A stretch of 64,000 nucleotides of DNA from Dermanyssus gallinae (Eukaryota; Arthropoda; Arachnida; Mesostigmata; Dermanyssidae): assembly GCA_003439945.1 (NCBI GenBank), contig QVRM01000439.1:1-64000 (forward strand), given 5' to 3'. The notes beneath the pieces were generated by a model. The model did no database searches, had not been told where the DNA came from, and saw only the letters and a program-made list of their open reading frames with translations. Positions 1-13,894 of this stretch are shown here, one piece after another (the stretch's first letter is position 1; every line of letters begins with the position of its first letter). Both the position numbers and the translations under genes were made by a program.

Positions 1-2099
1 ATATATATATAATAGGTTATTATGATTTAATTTTAGACAATTGTTGCACAACTGAGCAGGATAGAATCGAGATGGCAATTGATTCGTGTTGGCGCCTTGC
101 CGCGTGGCGAACGCCTTCAACTAGAGGGACACTGCTTTCCATACTTATTTCCTCCGCCTGCTGTCTCTTGCTGCGCGCCACGATCGGCGTCCATATTTTT
201 CTCGTCATTATTTTTGTTGTTGTTATTATTTCTGTTGCCGTTGTTTTAAACAATTTTGTAAGCAGCGCATTGCCATCCGTATTAACGTTACAGGCATTTT
301 TATCGATATTATTTTATTGCTGTAATTGTTAATAGTAAAATGTTTGTCGTATCAATGCGGTATCCGCCGCTATGCCGTTGTTGTTGTTGTTGTTGTTGTT
401 TAGCAACTTTGCTGTCAGTGTTCGGCTACTGCCTGACCTGCGCATGGTGGCTGGGTCATGAGCACGAACGAGTCCTGGTACTGGCCTGCCGTTCATCTCT
501 TCTATCTACAGGTACCTCTCTTCTTCACCCCTCGAGCCCGCCGTCGACCCGCTACCATCAATTGCACTTGGTTTTCTCTTGCTATTGATTCCCCTCTCAG
601 TATGTGATGCTTCTTCGTTCTGGCCATATCTGCTTCTGGTATGTGGTGTGCCTGTATGTGCGTATGTATGTGTATGAGAGAGTGTTGGTTTAGTGTTGCT
701 GTGTGCAGGTGCACATGCAGGCGCTGTGCTGCATGAAGAGCAGTGACCACCGCTGCTACCACCACCACCATAACTCACCGTCGTCTGCCCTTCGAACCGG
801 TAAAAGTCGTTGCCGTTGTAGCAGTACGAGCAGTTCTGCTGTACTTTGGCTAGCTCTATGGATATTGGTGCTCATGTGGGGGACGGGGGGGTGCGTAGTT
901 GAGGTGAGGTACTACAAGTGAGGGGCACAAGGTGAGAATGTTCATCATGATGGTAGGTACTTTACTTAGGTACATACACAGCGTCTACAGACCACTTTTT
1001 ACAAACGCGCTTTTCGAATCCTAACAATAAAGCTGATAATGATGATGATGATGATGATGCATATCGTGAACAGGCAATGCTGATTGCTGTGTCCTGTTGT
1101 TGTTGTTGCCGTTGTGGCGACCTCCGGGGGCGAACGTTGCCGTTTCTCCTTCTCCTTTTCCTTCATCTTCCGTCTACCACGACTTCCTCTTCATGTTTTC
1201 TTTTTTTTCTTCTTCTGTTGCTTACTGTTGTTGCTATGGGCGGCTATTGATGACGGCTGCCCCCAGAGTCCGATCGCCCTTCTCTCGACTCGATTTCGCT
1301 GTCGCTGTTGGCTTGTGGTGGTGGTGTTGGTAGTGATGCTACTAACGGTGCAACCCCTTCTCTCTCTCTCTCTCTCTCGTTGTGATCCGGATCTGACGGC
1401 TGTCCCGCCGCACTGCCTTTGCCTTCGCCGCCGTCACCAGCTGTTGGTGTTCTCCTTCTAGCTCCGAATGACTAACTGTGTTTTTCTTGTTCTTCTTCTC
1501 CTTCGCCTCTTGTTTCGGATCCTGCCGTCTCTGCTGCTCTCTGCCGCCGCACGCGTGTGAGAGCTCCGATAGCAGCACAAACAGCCGGCGCTCCAACGGA
1601 GTAAGGAGCAAGCGTGAGTAGAAGACTGTTCGTTGTGGCGTGTCCGTAATGTCGGCCTTCGATAATGACGGCAGCAACAACAACAACAACAACAACAGCA
1701 GCTGCAGCAGCAGCAGCAGCAACGACAACAACAATGCGGCAAATGTTCGGCGTGACCTGTCGGTCAAACGACGACGGGCAGGTGCGAGCAAGCGAGCCAG
1801 CCAGCCAGCAAAGGCGGACGGGCGACACACAGGTCGACCTACCAACCAATCGATCGACGAAGCCCATCGCCACCATCATACGCATTCATAGACATTACAC
1901 ACAAGCCAACACACTCAAACAAACCGACGATCCATCCACAGGCTGACACCAACAAACACACGCGCACACACACACACACACAGCCACAGAGATCCACCAG
2001 ATACACCAGACATCTACATTGAACAGACTGAACAGCGGCGACTGCCTGCTTACCTACCTGACTGACGGACTGACTAGCTAGCTACCTAACTCCAAGCAG
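1..2099 (+). promoter_or_regulatory. Low-complexity region, candidate non-coding first exon ending at 2099
   Basis: The stretch is rich in (TTG)n, (GAT)n, CT runs, a (CAA)n-(CAG)n block near 1675-1740 and a CA repeat near 1960-1980. From about 1780 it resembles an arthropod 5' UTR without a long credible reading frame, and it ends AAGCAG|GTAAGT at 2099/2100, a near-perfect donor. A possible partner acceptor is CTTGCAG|TGG at 2649. I infer a plus-strand untranslated exon. Which gene it belongs to is unknown; the PDZ gene 32 kb downstream, which lacks a 5' exon, is one possibility. Confidence 0.3.
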
Positions 2100-3060
2100 G
2101 TAAGTTAAGCAAGCAATCCGCCAGTCTGATCAACTCGGCCCGATCCGACCCTCTTTTTATTCATCTGTCTACGTGCGGCAACGGCCAGATTCAAATATAT
2201 AGCAAGGCGACTACGATCGCTGCTGTTGTTGCTGTGTTGATTATGTTGATGATGACGACGACGATGATGGTGGTAATGGTAATGATAATAGTAATAATAC
2301 TGTTGATAATAATACCCTTTCTGACATTATGTACAAAGCCCACTAGCTGCACAGTTTCTAGCATCAGCTCCCAAAGGCACTTCGTAATGACGTAGCTTAT
2401 TCAATATGTAGGGCGAACCAAATCGATAAGTGTGAAAGAAATACAAACATTCTAAACATGATTAAGATAATTATACTAGTGATGATGTTGTTACTGGCGC
2501 CACTCAAGGCCGCAATCACAGGCGTCGCAAGCAGAGTACAAAAATGCTTCTGCTCTTATTGGTCTGTCCTGCATGAAGGTAGTGCTCGCATCATTGTGTT
2601 CTGTTGCTGTTTTTACCGCTGTTGTTGCTGTCATTGTGGCTGCTTGCAGTGGACGTGATCCGGCAGATACATTCTGCGACAAAACAACGGAACAAGGGCG
2701 ACATGGACCCACTGCCAGTTCCTGTATATGGCCGAGGAGTACGTCAGGCTTTTAGGGAAAACACACATGCGGACACTGTGTCCTTCAAAAGCGTAGCCAG
2801 AGATAGCCACGATTCATACAATACAACAGCTTCGATCTATACCTGGCTGAATTGGGGGTAGACAATACTTCTATTGCAGAAATAATTGGTAAAGAGTTGA
2901 ATAATGAACTGTACTGCGAGACATGTGAGACACCAAGTTCACTTAGAAGGAATACATTGCCGTATCATTGTTATTATTATACTAGATGAGAGAACAAGCC
3001 TATCCGTGTGTTTGCAGGACGGTAAACCCAGGAAGTGACACACCAGCGTGATGAGTGTAA
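2100..3060. other. No recognised gene; possible small exon at 2650
   Basis: After the acceptor-like TTGCAG at 2644-2649 a plus-strand frame runs to a stop at 2861, with an ATG at 2703 starting MDPLPVPVYGRG. It has no recognised domain and no clear downstream donor in frame (a GTAAAG follows at 2890, beyond the stop). The rest is AT-rich with a GAT/GAC microsatellite at 2245-2310. Confidence 0.2.
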
Positions 3061-3071
3061 CTCAGTGATCA

Positions 3072-4280
3072 TTGGTGTACTGTGTGTGGCCATGCGACGG
3101 AGGGACGAGCAGCCAAGGCGCCATTCAAATCCGAATTCTAACGCCTGCTCAACCAAATTTTGAGGTTGGAACGTCTAATCTACAGAGTAGTGCCAACAGT
3201 TATTTCAACAACTTATCGCGGCAAAATGACAACGGCCGGGAAAACTCCCTTGGGACGGGAAGACATGAGAAGTTGACAGCCAGAAAAAGCCAACAACAGC
3301 ATTGTTTCACAGGAGAAGCAGCAACAGGAATGGCTAACGAGTTTCAATGCCCGTTGTGTTCAATGTGCTTTTCCACGAAGAGGGTGTTTTGGAATCGCGC
3401 AGGATGGACCCATAAGAAAGATAACTGCGTTTAGTAGAACAGCAGCGCTCCAACAGACCGCTGCCACTACTGGAAGCATCTCACCACCGCTAACTTCTCT
3501 ACGCGCTTTACTAGTTAGTAGAACGTTCTCCTTACCCCGCAAGCCAACTGCCAGCGAGTGGAGGGCCGTCACCTAGCCAACAACTGCCGGCCTCTTCTCT
3601 CTCTCTCTCTCTGCTCTTTACTGGTTACTTGCCAACGCCAAGATGACCAGGTGCTGCGCAAAATTCCAAAAGGAGCCAGAATCCCTCTGCGCAGGTTGTT
3701 CCACCGCCTGCTTAAAGATGTCGTGAAAAATAATGACGAAGCGAGCTGGACCGCGCTGCTCACCCTTACTGCAAAAGTCCTCCACGTCGACAAAGAAACT
3801 CAAAGAGGCCATAGGCTGGCCAGCGTGGTCAGGGAAAAGGTGGCCCTTTTCGGAAGTGCCGCACTCACTCGCGTGGAGGCCGAGGTTTGAGCCAAACGTG
3901 TAATGTAAAAGCGCTTAGATCGCTGCTCACAAGCTTTCCATGTATTTAGGTGTACGGAGCGCCATTAGAACTTTGTGTTCCGATAACACGATTGCGTCCG
4001 TAACGGAGGAGTCGATTAGTGATATGATGGCAAAGCACCCTTCTGCTTCTGCAGGGAACGTGGTGCCACCGTCCCCTATCGGCTTGTCAACGGTCGCGTT
4101 GCGCTCGAGCGAGAATGTAGCCCAGGCACTTCGCATCTTCCATCTGGTGCAGCGGGAGGAATCGACGGTCCTAACGTCCCGACCATCTAAAATGCCTTCT
4201 CTTTATATTGGGCATAACATCATAAAATCCTGCGTTCCCAGATCAATGTGGAAAACTATCTGCAGTTACGGAAAATGAGG
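3072..4280 (+). mobile_element. 5' part of RLE-type LINE (C2H2 finger, IPKGAR domain), decayed
   Basis: Reading frames, broken once or twice, carry a CPLCSMC...H...C zinc-finger-like segment near 3345-3430, then QVLRKIPKGARIPLRRLFHR with SWTALLTLTAKVLHVDKETQ (about 3650-3885). Next, in another frame, come SVTEESISDMMAKHPSASA and PSPIGLSTVALRS (3990-4120). This order is that of a non-LTR retroelement whose C-terminal part (RT plus restriction-like endonuclease) is represented at 42720-44372 on the other strand. The reverse-transcriptase domain is absent here, so this is a 3'-deleted relic. Confidence 0.65.
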
Positions 4281-7126
4281 CACGTCACTGATAATGGGGC
4301 GACAATAATTGCTCACACAGCTCGCACCTATCTCGGAAACAATACGTTATGTTTCCTTTTAAAATTAGATTTTAAGGAATGCTTTTAACGTAAACAAGAA
4401 AGAGAAGAACAACTCTCCCGGCTTTAGCAGCGGCTGGGCCATCTCGAGGGACACCAAACCTACTTTCTAGTCCGGCACCCAATGGAAGTGCAAAAGGTCT
4501 TGTACATACTACGGATTTCACGTGCCTTCCTTCTGGAATCAAACATGTTGGATCCCGACGACCAAGTGAGTAAGCCTTAGAAAGCATCCTTGACCTGATG
4601 CTCGAGGATAAGGCATAGACGCAAGAAAGCCTGCCAGTCCGGCTAGGTGGAACGGGCATGTGCTTGTCCACGGATCTTGTCTTGCCCTCCTTCCTTGCCA
4701 CGTCACATAGCTGCGCCTTCGCTTTTGGTCTTTGTCATCTGAGGTTCGTTTCGCTTTTTGAAACAGAAGCGACATATGGTCTCATTGGAACTACAGAGAG
4801 GCAATGCATTATTAAGTTATTAGCAATATATTCTTAAGTATACTTAAAGAAAAATAGACTTAGTTGCACAGATCCTGAGGGCAGCTACCATTACGTGCCA
4901 ATCGCTATGGAGATACTGCGATCTTTCAATATTGTAGCGCCAAGGTTTATTTGCCACCTGGCAAACAAGATAGAAGCAGTGCCAGTTGACCAGCGCAAAA
5001 GAAAATTGCTGTTCCGTAGTGTGTAGGAACAACAATTGTGTTCCGTAGTGTGTAGGAACAACGCCGAAAACTTGAACACTAATAGGAATAATAATGAAAT
5101 CTTAGTTATAGTAAATGCTGTTACTACTCAAATATGTACGTCCTGGTTAGGTCAGTAAGAAAAAAGGATAACAAAAACAACAACAAATACAATATGAATC
5201 GCAGGATTGTTTGCTGCATGTGACAATGGCAGGGACAGGAAAGACGACAAAACATTGCTTTGATTATTTGTTTCAGTAGATCATTAAGAATATTATTAGA
5301 TTTATTATTGTTATTATAGGGAGTAGTGGTTGTTCTCCTAACGACATTTCACCAAGCAAAAAGGGGTCGCGCACTAGAAAAACAGCCGACGGTGCAGGAC
5401 GAGATTGAGCTGATCGGTTTTATTTTGTTTCTACAAGGCGCGACACATCGATCTATCTCAGTTCAGCTCGGATTGTACCAACAACTGACGCACGTCGGTA
5501 CCATCTTGCTTGGGACTACTCTTACGCCCGGTGTTTGGTAGTGGTACACTTCGCAGCGTTGCCGCGCCGCTAATAGAAATAGTTCAATAAATCACAATGC
5601 ATGACATGATAGCACGCTGCTTAAGAGAATTTGTACAATACAACGACAGCGCTGCCACCCTCGCCATCAAACGCTTCATAACTAACCTCTCAACGCGCAA
5701 CATAGACAGTCGAACGGACAGATGGGAACGAAAAAACAAAAATAGGGGTGAGAGAAAAAGAAATCAAAGGTTGGTTGAGGGAACAGCCGGCTCGTGTGTA
5801 ACGTCCGCTAGTGATATGCGTTCAGAAGTCTTCATCTCTGTGCGTGTCACAACGACGCCACAAAATCAGTTGTTCTCTCCGTTAATAATGCTGCACTTTT
5901 TAGCTGCTTAACTGGATTCTATGTATTTTCCTGCTGTATGTGCCTTCTCGATCAGACGAAGTTTCAAATCTGCCCGCCCAACTTCAAACAGATATAAGAA
6001 AGAACTCTTGACTAACAACACATGACGCTGTCCTTCGTATGTGACTTAGGTGTGTTCTTTGGCTAAGAGAGCATCGTTCCAACTTCTGCATACTGCCATG
6101 TTAGCGGAGAGCCAACCGAACCAGGTGAAATATTACTACTAGGTGGCAACGTATTTAAGGACCGCAAACTTGTATTACTCCAAAGAAGGGTACTTCTATG
6201 TTGCTCTTTGTAACTTGTTACCCAAACGTCGCATGTGGTCGCATTTTAGAGTAAGAAAATCAGGTAGCAAAGCATTATTTGCTAACATACATGCATGAGC
6301 TTGCTTTATACATACTACACTTAAAGATTAAAAAAAATATCAGCTAGTGTATTAGTACTAGTTTCTTATTATGATTTATTAACACTCATGTTGGGTAAAT
6401 TCTAAACAACGTCAGTCTTAATTAGTGGTTCTTTCTACATCACCGGATTTTCTCTCATCTTGCGAGTTCATCTATTGACTGAACTGCTGGACATGCTGCG
6501 GCATGGCCTATCTATCGCATTGGCCTAAACATCTGACGCACCTACAACACTCCTGAGGATCGTTAGTATTCGTTTATGCTTGCACCAGGCATTCAAGCGG
6601 CGGAATGCCAAAAAATCTATAATTTACCTATGTCGATTTTGGCTATTAGAATATAACCTTACAGTTGGCATTGCCCGATTAGCTAATGAAGGCCATTAAG
6701 AGAGCACGCGAGCAGCTTAATAAGGAGGTATTTTTAGCTATCTCTTGAGGGTTATTTAAATGCACACTGCTTGTGTGGAAATACAACATCCAAGGTAGCT
6801 CTCAAGACGTTTCTTTCACGTTGTGTGTGGCGAACACTAAGTGCGTACAGCGCACTTGTATGGAGGGGTGCAACTTCTCCGCATTGCTCCTTCGGCTTGC
6901 CCACAGACTTAGATAAACGAAATTGTTTATGCAGTCAAAGAAACCTACAACGAGACATATTAATTCTACACGGTCGCCGTTTTAAAGATTCACAAAGGGA
7001 AGTGCAATAGCCAACGGGCTTCATTTGGCCTTAGTAGTGAAAAAGAAAGTGGTGAAGCATAAACTACAAACATACATGCAATAAAGATTTCCTGTCCGTT
7101 TTTTGCCCTACCGAATATACAAACTG

Positions 7127-7129
<3 letters not shown>

Positions 7130-7174
<45 letters not shown>
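7130..7174. repeat. (AT)n microsatellite
   Basis: About 45 bp of uninterrupted TA dinucleotides ending in a short CA run. Confidence 0.95.
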
Positions 7175-7188
<14 letters not shown>

Positions 7189-7367
7189 CGTTATTTAAAG
7201 TTGTGTTGCCTAGGCATTTAAAATAAAAAAAACAAGTAAGCCTCTTTCTTCTCCAACTGTGAAGATTTGCCAATACCCTCTACGTGGATAATTGCACCGC
7301 CTTCTAATCGGCCAAAGGCCTTGCTCACCGAGCGCGTGCGCCTTTTTGCTTTAATATCCTGTGCTAG

Positions 7368-7370
<3 letters not shown>

Positions 7371-7424
<54 letters not shown>
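7371..7424. repeat. (AT)n microsatellite
   Basis: 54 bp of pure AT dinucleotide repeat, following a non-repetitive flank with no sign of a gene. Confidence 0.95.
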
Positions 7425-7427
<3 letters not shown>

Positions 7428-9278
7428 ATGGCTACAGTCCATTCCGTTGCTACTTGGAAGAGCATTTGGCTTGTTAGTTTGGCCAAAAAAGACGCCTTTC
7501 AAAAATGTGTCGAGGGGGGCTTAGTTGTGTAGCTGAAATTGTTTTGATCTGAGCTGATTACAGTCGCTCCAATGATAGATTATGCCTGGAGTGTCGCTAG
7601 TGACCGCACTGGTCTTGCAGGAGCTAAGGTGTGTGTGTGTTTTTGTGCAATTGGGTTCGTAGACTATGGTGAATGAATACCTTATCGTTTGGACAGTACT
7701 GCGTACTGGTAGTTAGTCGATCTGTCCGTGTCTGTCGAGTGCCTCGGCTATTGCGAGTGCCATCTGTACATTATTTGGCTTGTGTTTGAAGACTTACTTC
7801 TTATGCTGTATTCCGCCCCTAATGCCGTCTTGTGGAAAACGACTTTTGTGACCTCGTTAAAGTGCCTAGAGATTGCCTGAGGCACAATGCCTTCTGACGT
7901 GTTGTTATTGCTGCTGCACGGAGCTAAAGACAGCGTTCCTTGCAACTCCGTTTACCCCGGATTTCTGGCTGTTTCTTCCGCAAATCTAATTAGCCAAATT
8001 TGCTGATTTTTGCATTAGCCATGCTGGCGTGTATAAGCTAACGTCTATCCTGTTAGGAAAAAATGCCTTTACGTCTAATCGGGTAAACGCTTACGTCTTT
8101 GATGGAGCTCATCCTAGATTACCGATCCTTTCGTTTTCAAATCAAATTAGTAACAGCTTTTATTTTTCAACCTTCGATAACTGTGCGAAGACAGTTCACC
8201 TAGATCTATATATGTATATATATATATATATATATACGTGAAGACAGCAGGCGATTGGAAGATGGAAAGACTATGTATTTTGAGGCGTCATGTATATAAG
8301 TCATTGACATCGGCTCTACAACATTGCTGTGCTACTGTTTGCCTTGTGGTGATTTTGTTTGCACTGCTTTCAAGTTAGTATAGGCTCGTGTTTTTAGGTA
8401 GATAGTAAATTAGCCGTTATTATTCCAAATTGTCTTTAGCGTTATACTTTGCAATATGCACTTTTGGCACTGTTATTATAAAATCGCCTCGATTCGTAAA
8501 ACTGCGCTACATTGAATCATGAAAGAATTCAATGGTTAATATCTTAATATTCCTTCCAGCTGACCACGGCTTACCTTACTCTGAGTGCACATGCTCTCCC
8601 GCATTGCATCTTAGGCAGCTTTAGAGGGCCACGGAAAAAAATGGTTTCTTATATTGCCGTATAGGACTTTCACGTTGTTTGTTCCAGGTGGATATTTTTG
8701 GCATTTTTCGACAATGTTCAATTTACTGAGTGTTTATTGTTTTCACTGCTAGTCCGAGGTAAATAAATATAAATTAAAGGAATTAAGGTATTACTTGCAA
8801 GAACACGACTAAATGACTATTACTGGTATGTGGCTGACACATGATATCTGCAGAGCTTCTCAGAAATGTTGGCGTATTTGTTATTCTAGGTCCTATACCA
8901 GCCACACGCTTTAAAGCCTCTACTCAGAAGCTAACTGAGTTGTACGCTAACTGCATGTGGCCATAACTGGATTGTTAAGATCTAGTCTACACAGCTGCAT
9001 TCTATATATACAATTAATCTAGTAGAGTTTTTATCCTAAGAGATTTTTCCTCAGCCTGTTTCTGTCCCAAATGCTGCTTGGGTGCTCAGGGCTCATAGTA
9101 TGATAAATGATCAGCCTTTGATGATAGAGCCATTAAAAATATGACGCCACAGCTAATTAGTTCAACCATATGATATCTTATAGTGACTACAGAAACACCC
9201 GTAAGGGTGTCAAGATATATAGGATGAGGCTGCTCATTGACTATTGCTACGGGACGCACGCCTTCAGGCTTCAGTACA

Positions 9279-9284
<6 letters not shown>

Positions 9285-9349
<65 letters not shown>
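9285..9349. repeat. (AT)n microsatellite
   Basis: About 65 bp pure AT repeat preceded by a CA-rich lead-in. Confidence 0.95.
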
Positions 9350-9352
<3 letters not shown>

Positions 9353-10829
9353 TTTTAAAGACCATTTATTTCCCGTGTATTGTATTATGTATGTGGGACA
9401 CGTGTCACAGAGGATTAGCTAGGTCAATGTGCCTAGCGGGTGTGTATTGTAACTATCACGTGTGCGTTTCGTTTAGGCCAAGCCGAGACCACTTTAGAAG
9501 TGTGCCCCGAACGGAGGCCGCGTTTCCACGTTGTATGTCACGACACAGACGTTGTTAGAAAAAGACGACGATCTGCGATCACCGGTTGACAGATTAGCCT
9601 ATTTGCCGACTTTGCGGAGCAGCTGCCTGGTCCAAACACCAGGAGCACCTAAGCACAAGGTCTCAAACGCGAGAGGGCAGAATTCGTAAGGATTTATTCA
9701 ATATTTTGGAGCCGTGTCGACTGTGAGTAAAGACAGTTTTATTGTTCTCCAGGCGGACGGAATCAACATGGTCACCGTGTAATCCAGTCCACATAAAAAT
9801 ATAGACCAAATTGTTGATCGCTTGATAGTCTTATCTACAATTAATTTTATGTACACCAACGATTTTAGCTGGCGGCGTAAACTGTGGGATCGAACAACAA
9901 GGTGCATGACAAATTCAGATATTATTGCATATTCTCTCTAAATTGGTACGTGGGTAAGAACATTAACGGTTAAGGACATTAACAATTGCTATTTTTGCAA
10001 CTAACCTAGCCCCTAACGATATCCAACATTTAGGATATGCAAGCAATATTACAGCTTTTCTATCTGTCGGTCATCTTGTTATGCAAGGTACGCAAACAGT
10101 GCTACGGCAAGCAGAAAATACCTCGGAAAGTTGCTTGATACGGATTTCATCAACCGTTTATCTTAGCACTGTAGTAGCATTGTCCACTTCTGTAACCTGT
10201 GGAAAATTCTCACTCAAAAACTATTCATAGAGACCAGGACAGCTAAGGCAGTTCCACGTTGTATGTTGTAGGAATGGTATTGAAAGGCATATACCGCTAC
10301 AAAGTTTCTTGCTTTCTCTTGATATCCATGACGGTCATTTCGCTAGAAAAATGCCCATTATGGAATTCATTATTATTACTAGTATTATTACTGGTATTAT
10401 TGCTTTTACTTTCACCCCTGTTTCAAAAAAAAAATTATCACTTTGAAATAATTTCTCAGGTATTATTTGTGTATATCTCAGGAGTATTTGTGTCGTTATA
10501 TTGTCTTATTTGATTGCCACGCAGAGTCATCAAGCACCTTGTTATGCAGGTGCTTTCTTATGTGTCCTACTCGTTGAGCAGGTCTTCATTGAACTTCGAA
10601 TTCACCTGGCTCTTTGGCCTTTATTGCACAACTATACACGATTTACTGAAGTATTCATCGAGCTCCACGCATAACTGTGGTATGTGCTACGTTCGTCATA
10701 CTTCCCTTTGGATTATCATACTTTCCAGGCAAATAGAATTCCACTATATTTCGCACACACGTCTAACGCAAAACCATCGCCCGCGAGATCCCGCGATTCT
10801 TATATCAGAGTGTCCGTGCAAACATTATA

Positions 10830-10868
<39 letters not shown>

Positions 10869-11379
10869 TAGGAAAGTTTTAGAAGTTTTCCTGCATAATA
10901 GACAGCGACTTAAGAATCTTCCACACTGGCGGATCCCGTTTAGTGTTCGTACAACAAACTCGAATGGATTCTCCTACACATAACGGTATGAGAAAATGGC
11001 AAACATAAACATGTCGGTTAAGTTACCACAGTAGTACCCAAACATTTTATCGATTATTGAGGATGAAGCCATTTCCCTGGGAAGTGCTTTGTGGATAGTG
11101 CAAATGATGGAGAAGACTCCCAATAGGACATTTTAAACTGTACGACGAATCCCAATAAGTACGTTCACAATTAGCAACCTACGGTAATACGACTTTGGGC
11201 TTGGATGCCTCGCAAGTGCCTATATAAGATTCTACACGGCTTAACCACACATCGAAAACACTGAGGCTTTTTTAGTTTTTGTTGTGGGCTAGTGAGTTGG
11301 ATGTCTTCATCAGACGAAGCAGAACTTTCGAACACACGGGTATATTTGGTTCTTCAATCAAAAATTTCAATTTCAGATA

Positions 11380-11410
<31 letters not shown>

Positions 11411-11929
11411 TTTTAGAATACGTTTTAGCTGTGGACCGACGTATACACGTACTTGTTGACCGTAGATGCTTATATATATACGCATTGGTTGTGCACGCGC
11501 AATAGAAAAAAAAATTAGAATCTGGGTGTGAAAGTTTAAACATGCAAAAGTAATATTATAATTTTGCAAACTTTGCTTAATATCACAATATACGGGTATA
11601 TAATAAATATAATTCCGAAAATGTAGAATTTTCTCCTGAATGCGTCGGTGTGTTCGTTTTTTTTAATTGAGGGACGCGTTTTGTCACAATTGTGCATTTT
11701 GTAAATGTATGTCGGGACAGCCACTCCTAAAATCATAATTCGAAAAAATATTAAAAAATTAACTCACTCCTATACGAAGCATTTCCGCTCCCCCTTTCCA
11801 ATGGCAAAAAATATTTTCTCACCGAGCTTGATACTTTGTATATATATATATATATATATACATGTACATGCCTAGAGTCATTTTGCGTTTCGCGCATTTA
11901 ACAACTCCTTCCCAAAAAAAATGCCCCCA

Positions 11930-12240
11930 AAAGAGGGAGGAGGGAGTGAGGCCCATGACAAAGCGGCCGTCGCGTGTATCGTCGTTTAAGCCACCCCGGC
12001 GAGAGCTGTCCGGCTGATGAGGCCTCATTTGCCGTCCTGGCGATTTTAATTTCCGAGCCCCAAGAGACCAAGAGCCAGGCATCTGCGGCTTCCGTATAAT
12101 ATCGTCGCTTCTCCGGTAGAGCACCGGACAATTGAACAAGCATTTATTTGTTATGTCGCTGACGCCTTCGTCATTCTTTGTCGGTCCTTGCATCAGGCAG
12201 TGCTGCTGACCGCCCTGAGCGACTACGAGATACGAGGACG
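11930..12240. other. GC-rich island of unknown nature
   Basis: About 300 bp with many CpG dinucleotides, clearly richer in GC than the AT-rich flanks. A minus-strand frame (stop-free roughly 11870-12193) encodes a basic, low-identity product with no recognised motif. It could be a transposon fragment, a small exon or a regulatory island; I cannot decide from the sequence. Confidence 0.4.
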
Positions 12241-12749
12241 CTCGTAAGGCCTTATTGGGCTATATGCGTTGACTAAGCTTAATTGTAAGCTCAGTTTAGA
12301 CTTATGTAACAATCAGCAAATATTAAGTTTGGTTTCACAAAATTGCAAAATCTGTGGGCATGCTGCTGAATGTATACTATTGTGTAGAATAAGCTATGCA
12401 TAACGACTCAACGCAGATGTTTGCCATACTCTGTGCAGTTAAAGCAGCCGGCCAATGATATCCAATACTCTTTCTTAGCAAACAATTATTTTGAATAATT
12501 TAGTTACACTGTAACTGAGTGTATGTCTCTTTTTTGCAGCGTTATGTAGACCTTATCTAAGGTTTAACCGCAAATTATCGGCCATCATTCACTGATAAAG
12601 CCAGGAACTTAAACAAGAGAGTCAACACTACTAGTACAATCAGTTATTAGAAATAGAAAACAATTTTTTAAATTTCATCAACCGGTAACGGCAGCTTTAT
12701 TTTAATCATAAAACAACTATATTTATTTTTTATTCAATTAAGCAACCGC

Positions 12750-12880
12750 CAACATACCACTGAGTATCGGCGACCGTGCTGCAACCGCAACGACTGTTAT
12801 AGAAACCCTAGATATCTCCCCATGCCCACTCAGGCTGCCGATGTGAGCGCCCCTGAAAATGTATCCACCCATAGTGGCCG
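12750..12880 (+). repeat. SINE-like fragment (family of 20705-20965)
   Basis: Shares with about 20850-20930 the block GAAACCCTAGATATCT plus neighbouring similar bases (GTGCTGC-AACGACTGTT / ATGCTGC-AGGACTGTT upstream and CCCATGCC / ACATGTCC downstream), in the same orientation. No tRNA-like head is recognisable here. Confidence 0.5.
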
Positions 12881-13894
12881 TAACCCTTATTATTGTGCCA
12901 TTAAAGAAAAAAAACTTTTGAACCTCGACTTCTTTAGAAAACAGCACTTCCAGCCAGCTTCACTTTTAATGCTCATAGTGATGAGACAATCCTCCACAAG
13001 TGTCTGGAAGAGGAAGAATTACCAGACATGTAAATGAAATGCTGAAGGTTGTCCCCAAGAGAAAAAAGCGTTCAGAGTCCGTCATTAAGGTGCGGTATAT
13101 CGAAGGAGAGCTGTCTATATAAATACTCATCTGCCCTAAAACGCACAGATTAAAATATTTCTTAGAGACGACTGAGAACATCCCGAAACAACGGCAAGGA
13201 TGTATGGGTGACAGGGCGATCATAACCACATGTTCTCAATTGTTTAGCTACACGAGACGGTTGAGTTTAAAGAATGATCCGTACACGCGGCATTTGTTGA
13301 TTTCAAAGCCACACTTTAACACTGCCCTGGGAAGCCTAATTTATTCAAATACACTCTATGATGATTAGCTATTGTGAAACCACCGATGTTTGTATTGCTC
13401 CTTACTTCAAAAAAGATAGTAACGCTCAATGAGGGAATATGCCCTGTTCGAACAAACAATCAGTGTCTCAGGACAATCGCGCCGGCCTTCTACAACGTTT
13501 AGTGTTAAAATGATATTTTGGGAATCATCTTCTCAAGCCAAAGGAAATGCTTTGGCAGTCATCACAGATACTATCATTCTCTGTGACAGTGGATTACACA
13601 GTCCTGGATTGCATCACAGATCAAATGTAAACGTTGCAACAACTTATGTGAGCTCTCTTATGTAGACAGATACGTACAGCACATATCACGTGGGCAGCTG
13701 GAGCGTGACGGATAAGAATTGCACCTTCATTTTATTTGCACTATGGTGAACACCAGAGTACATCGCTTATAGAATTGGTGCGCCGAAAACGACCTAAACG
13801 ATTGACGTCACAGAATCGCTACCCAATACCCTACACGCAATCTTATATATATATACAGTTAGCAGATTGTAAACATTAAATATCTATATATATG

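Larger units (their letters stand above)
4281..13880. other. Gene-poor AT-rich stretch with microsatellites
   Basis: I find no supportable coding gene on either strand. It holds (AT)n tracts at 7130-7174, 7371-7424, 8207-8236, 9285-9349, 10834-10866, 11376-11402 and 11838-11860. It also has a 29-bp tandem duplication at about 5010-5062, a GC-rich island at 11930-12240 and a SINE-like fragment near 12750-12880. Reading frames of 60-120 codons here are short, mutually overlapping and without recognised motifs. Confidence 0.6.

Noticed and set aside
1342..1885. Long overlapping frames on both strands, up to 167 codons
   Set aside because: They are translations of CAG/CAA/CT low-complexity DNA, with poly-Leu, poly-Cys or poly-Gln in different frames and no domain.
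4372..4775. Minus-strand frames of 78-109 codons
   Set aside because: No recognised motif, two overlapping frames of similar length, no splice context; not supportable as a gene.
12014..12021. CTGATGAG, the hammerhead ribozyme core word
   Set aside because: No GAAA core strand at the expected distance and stems do not pair; chance occurrence.
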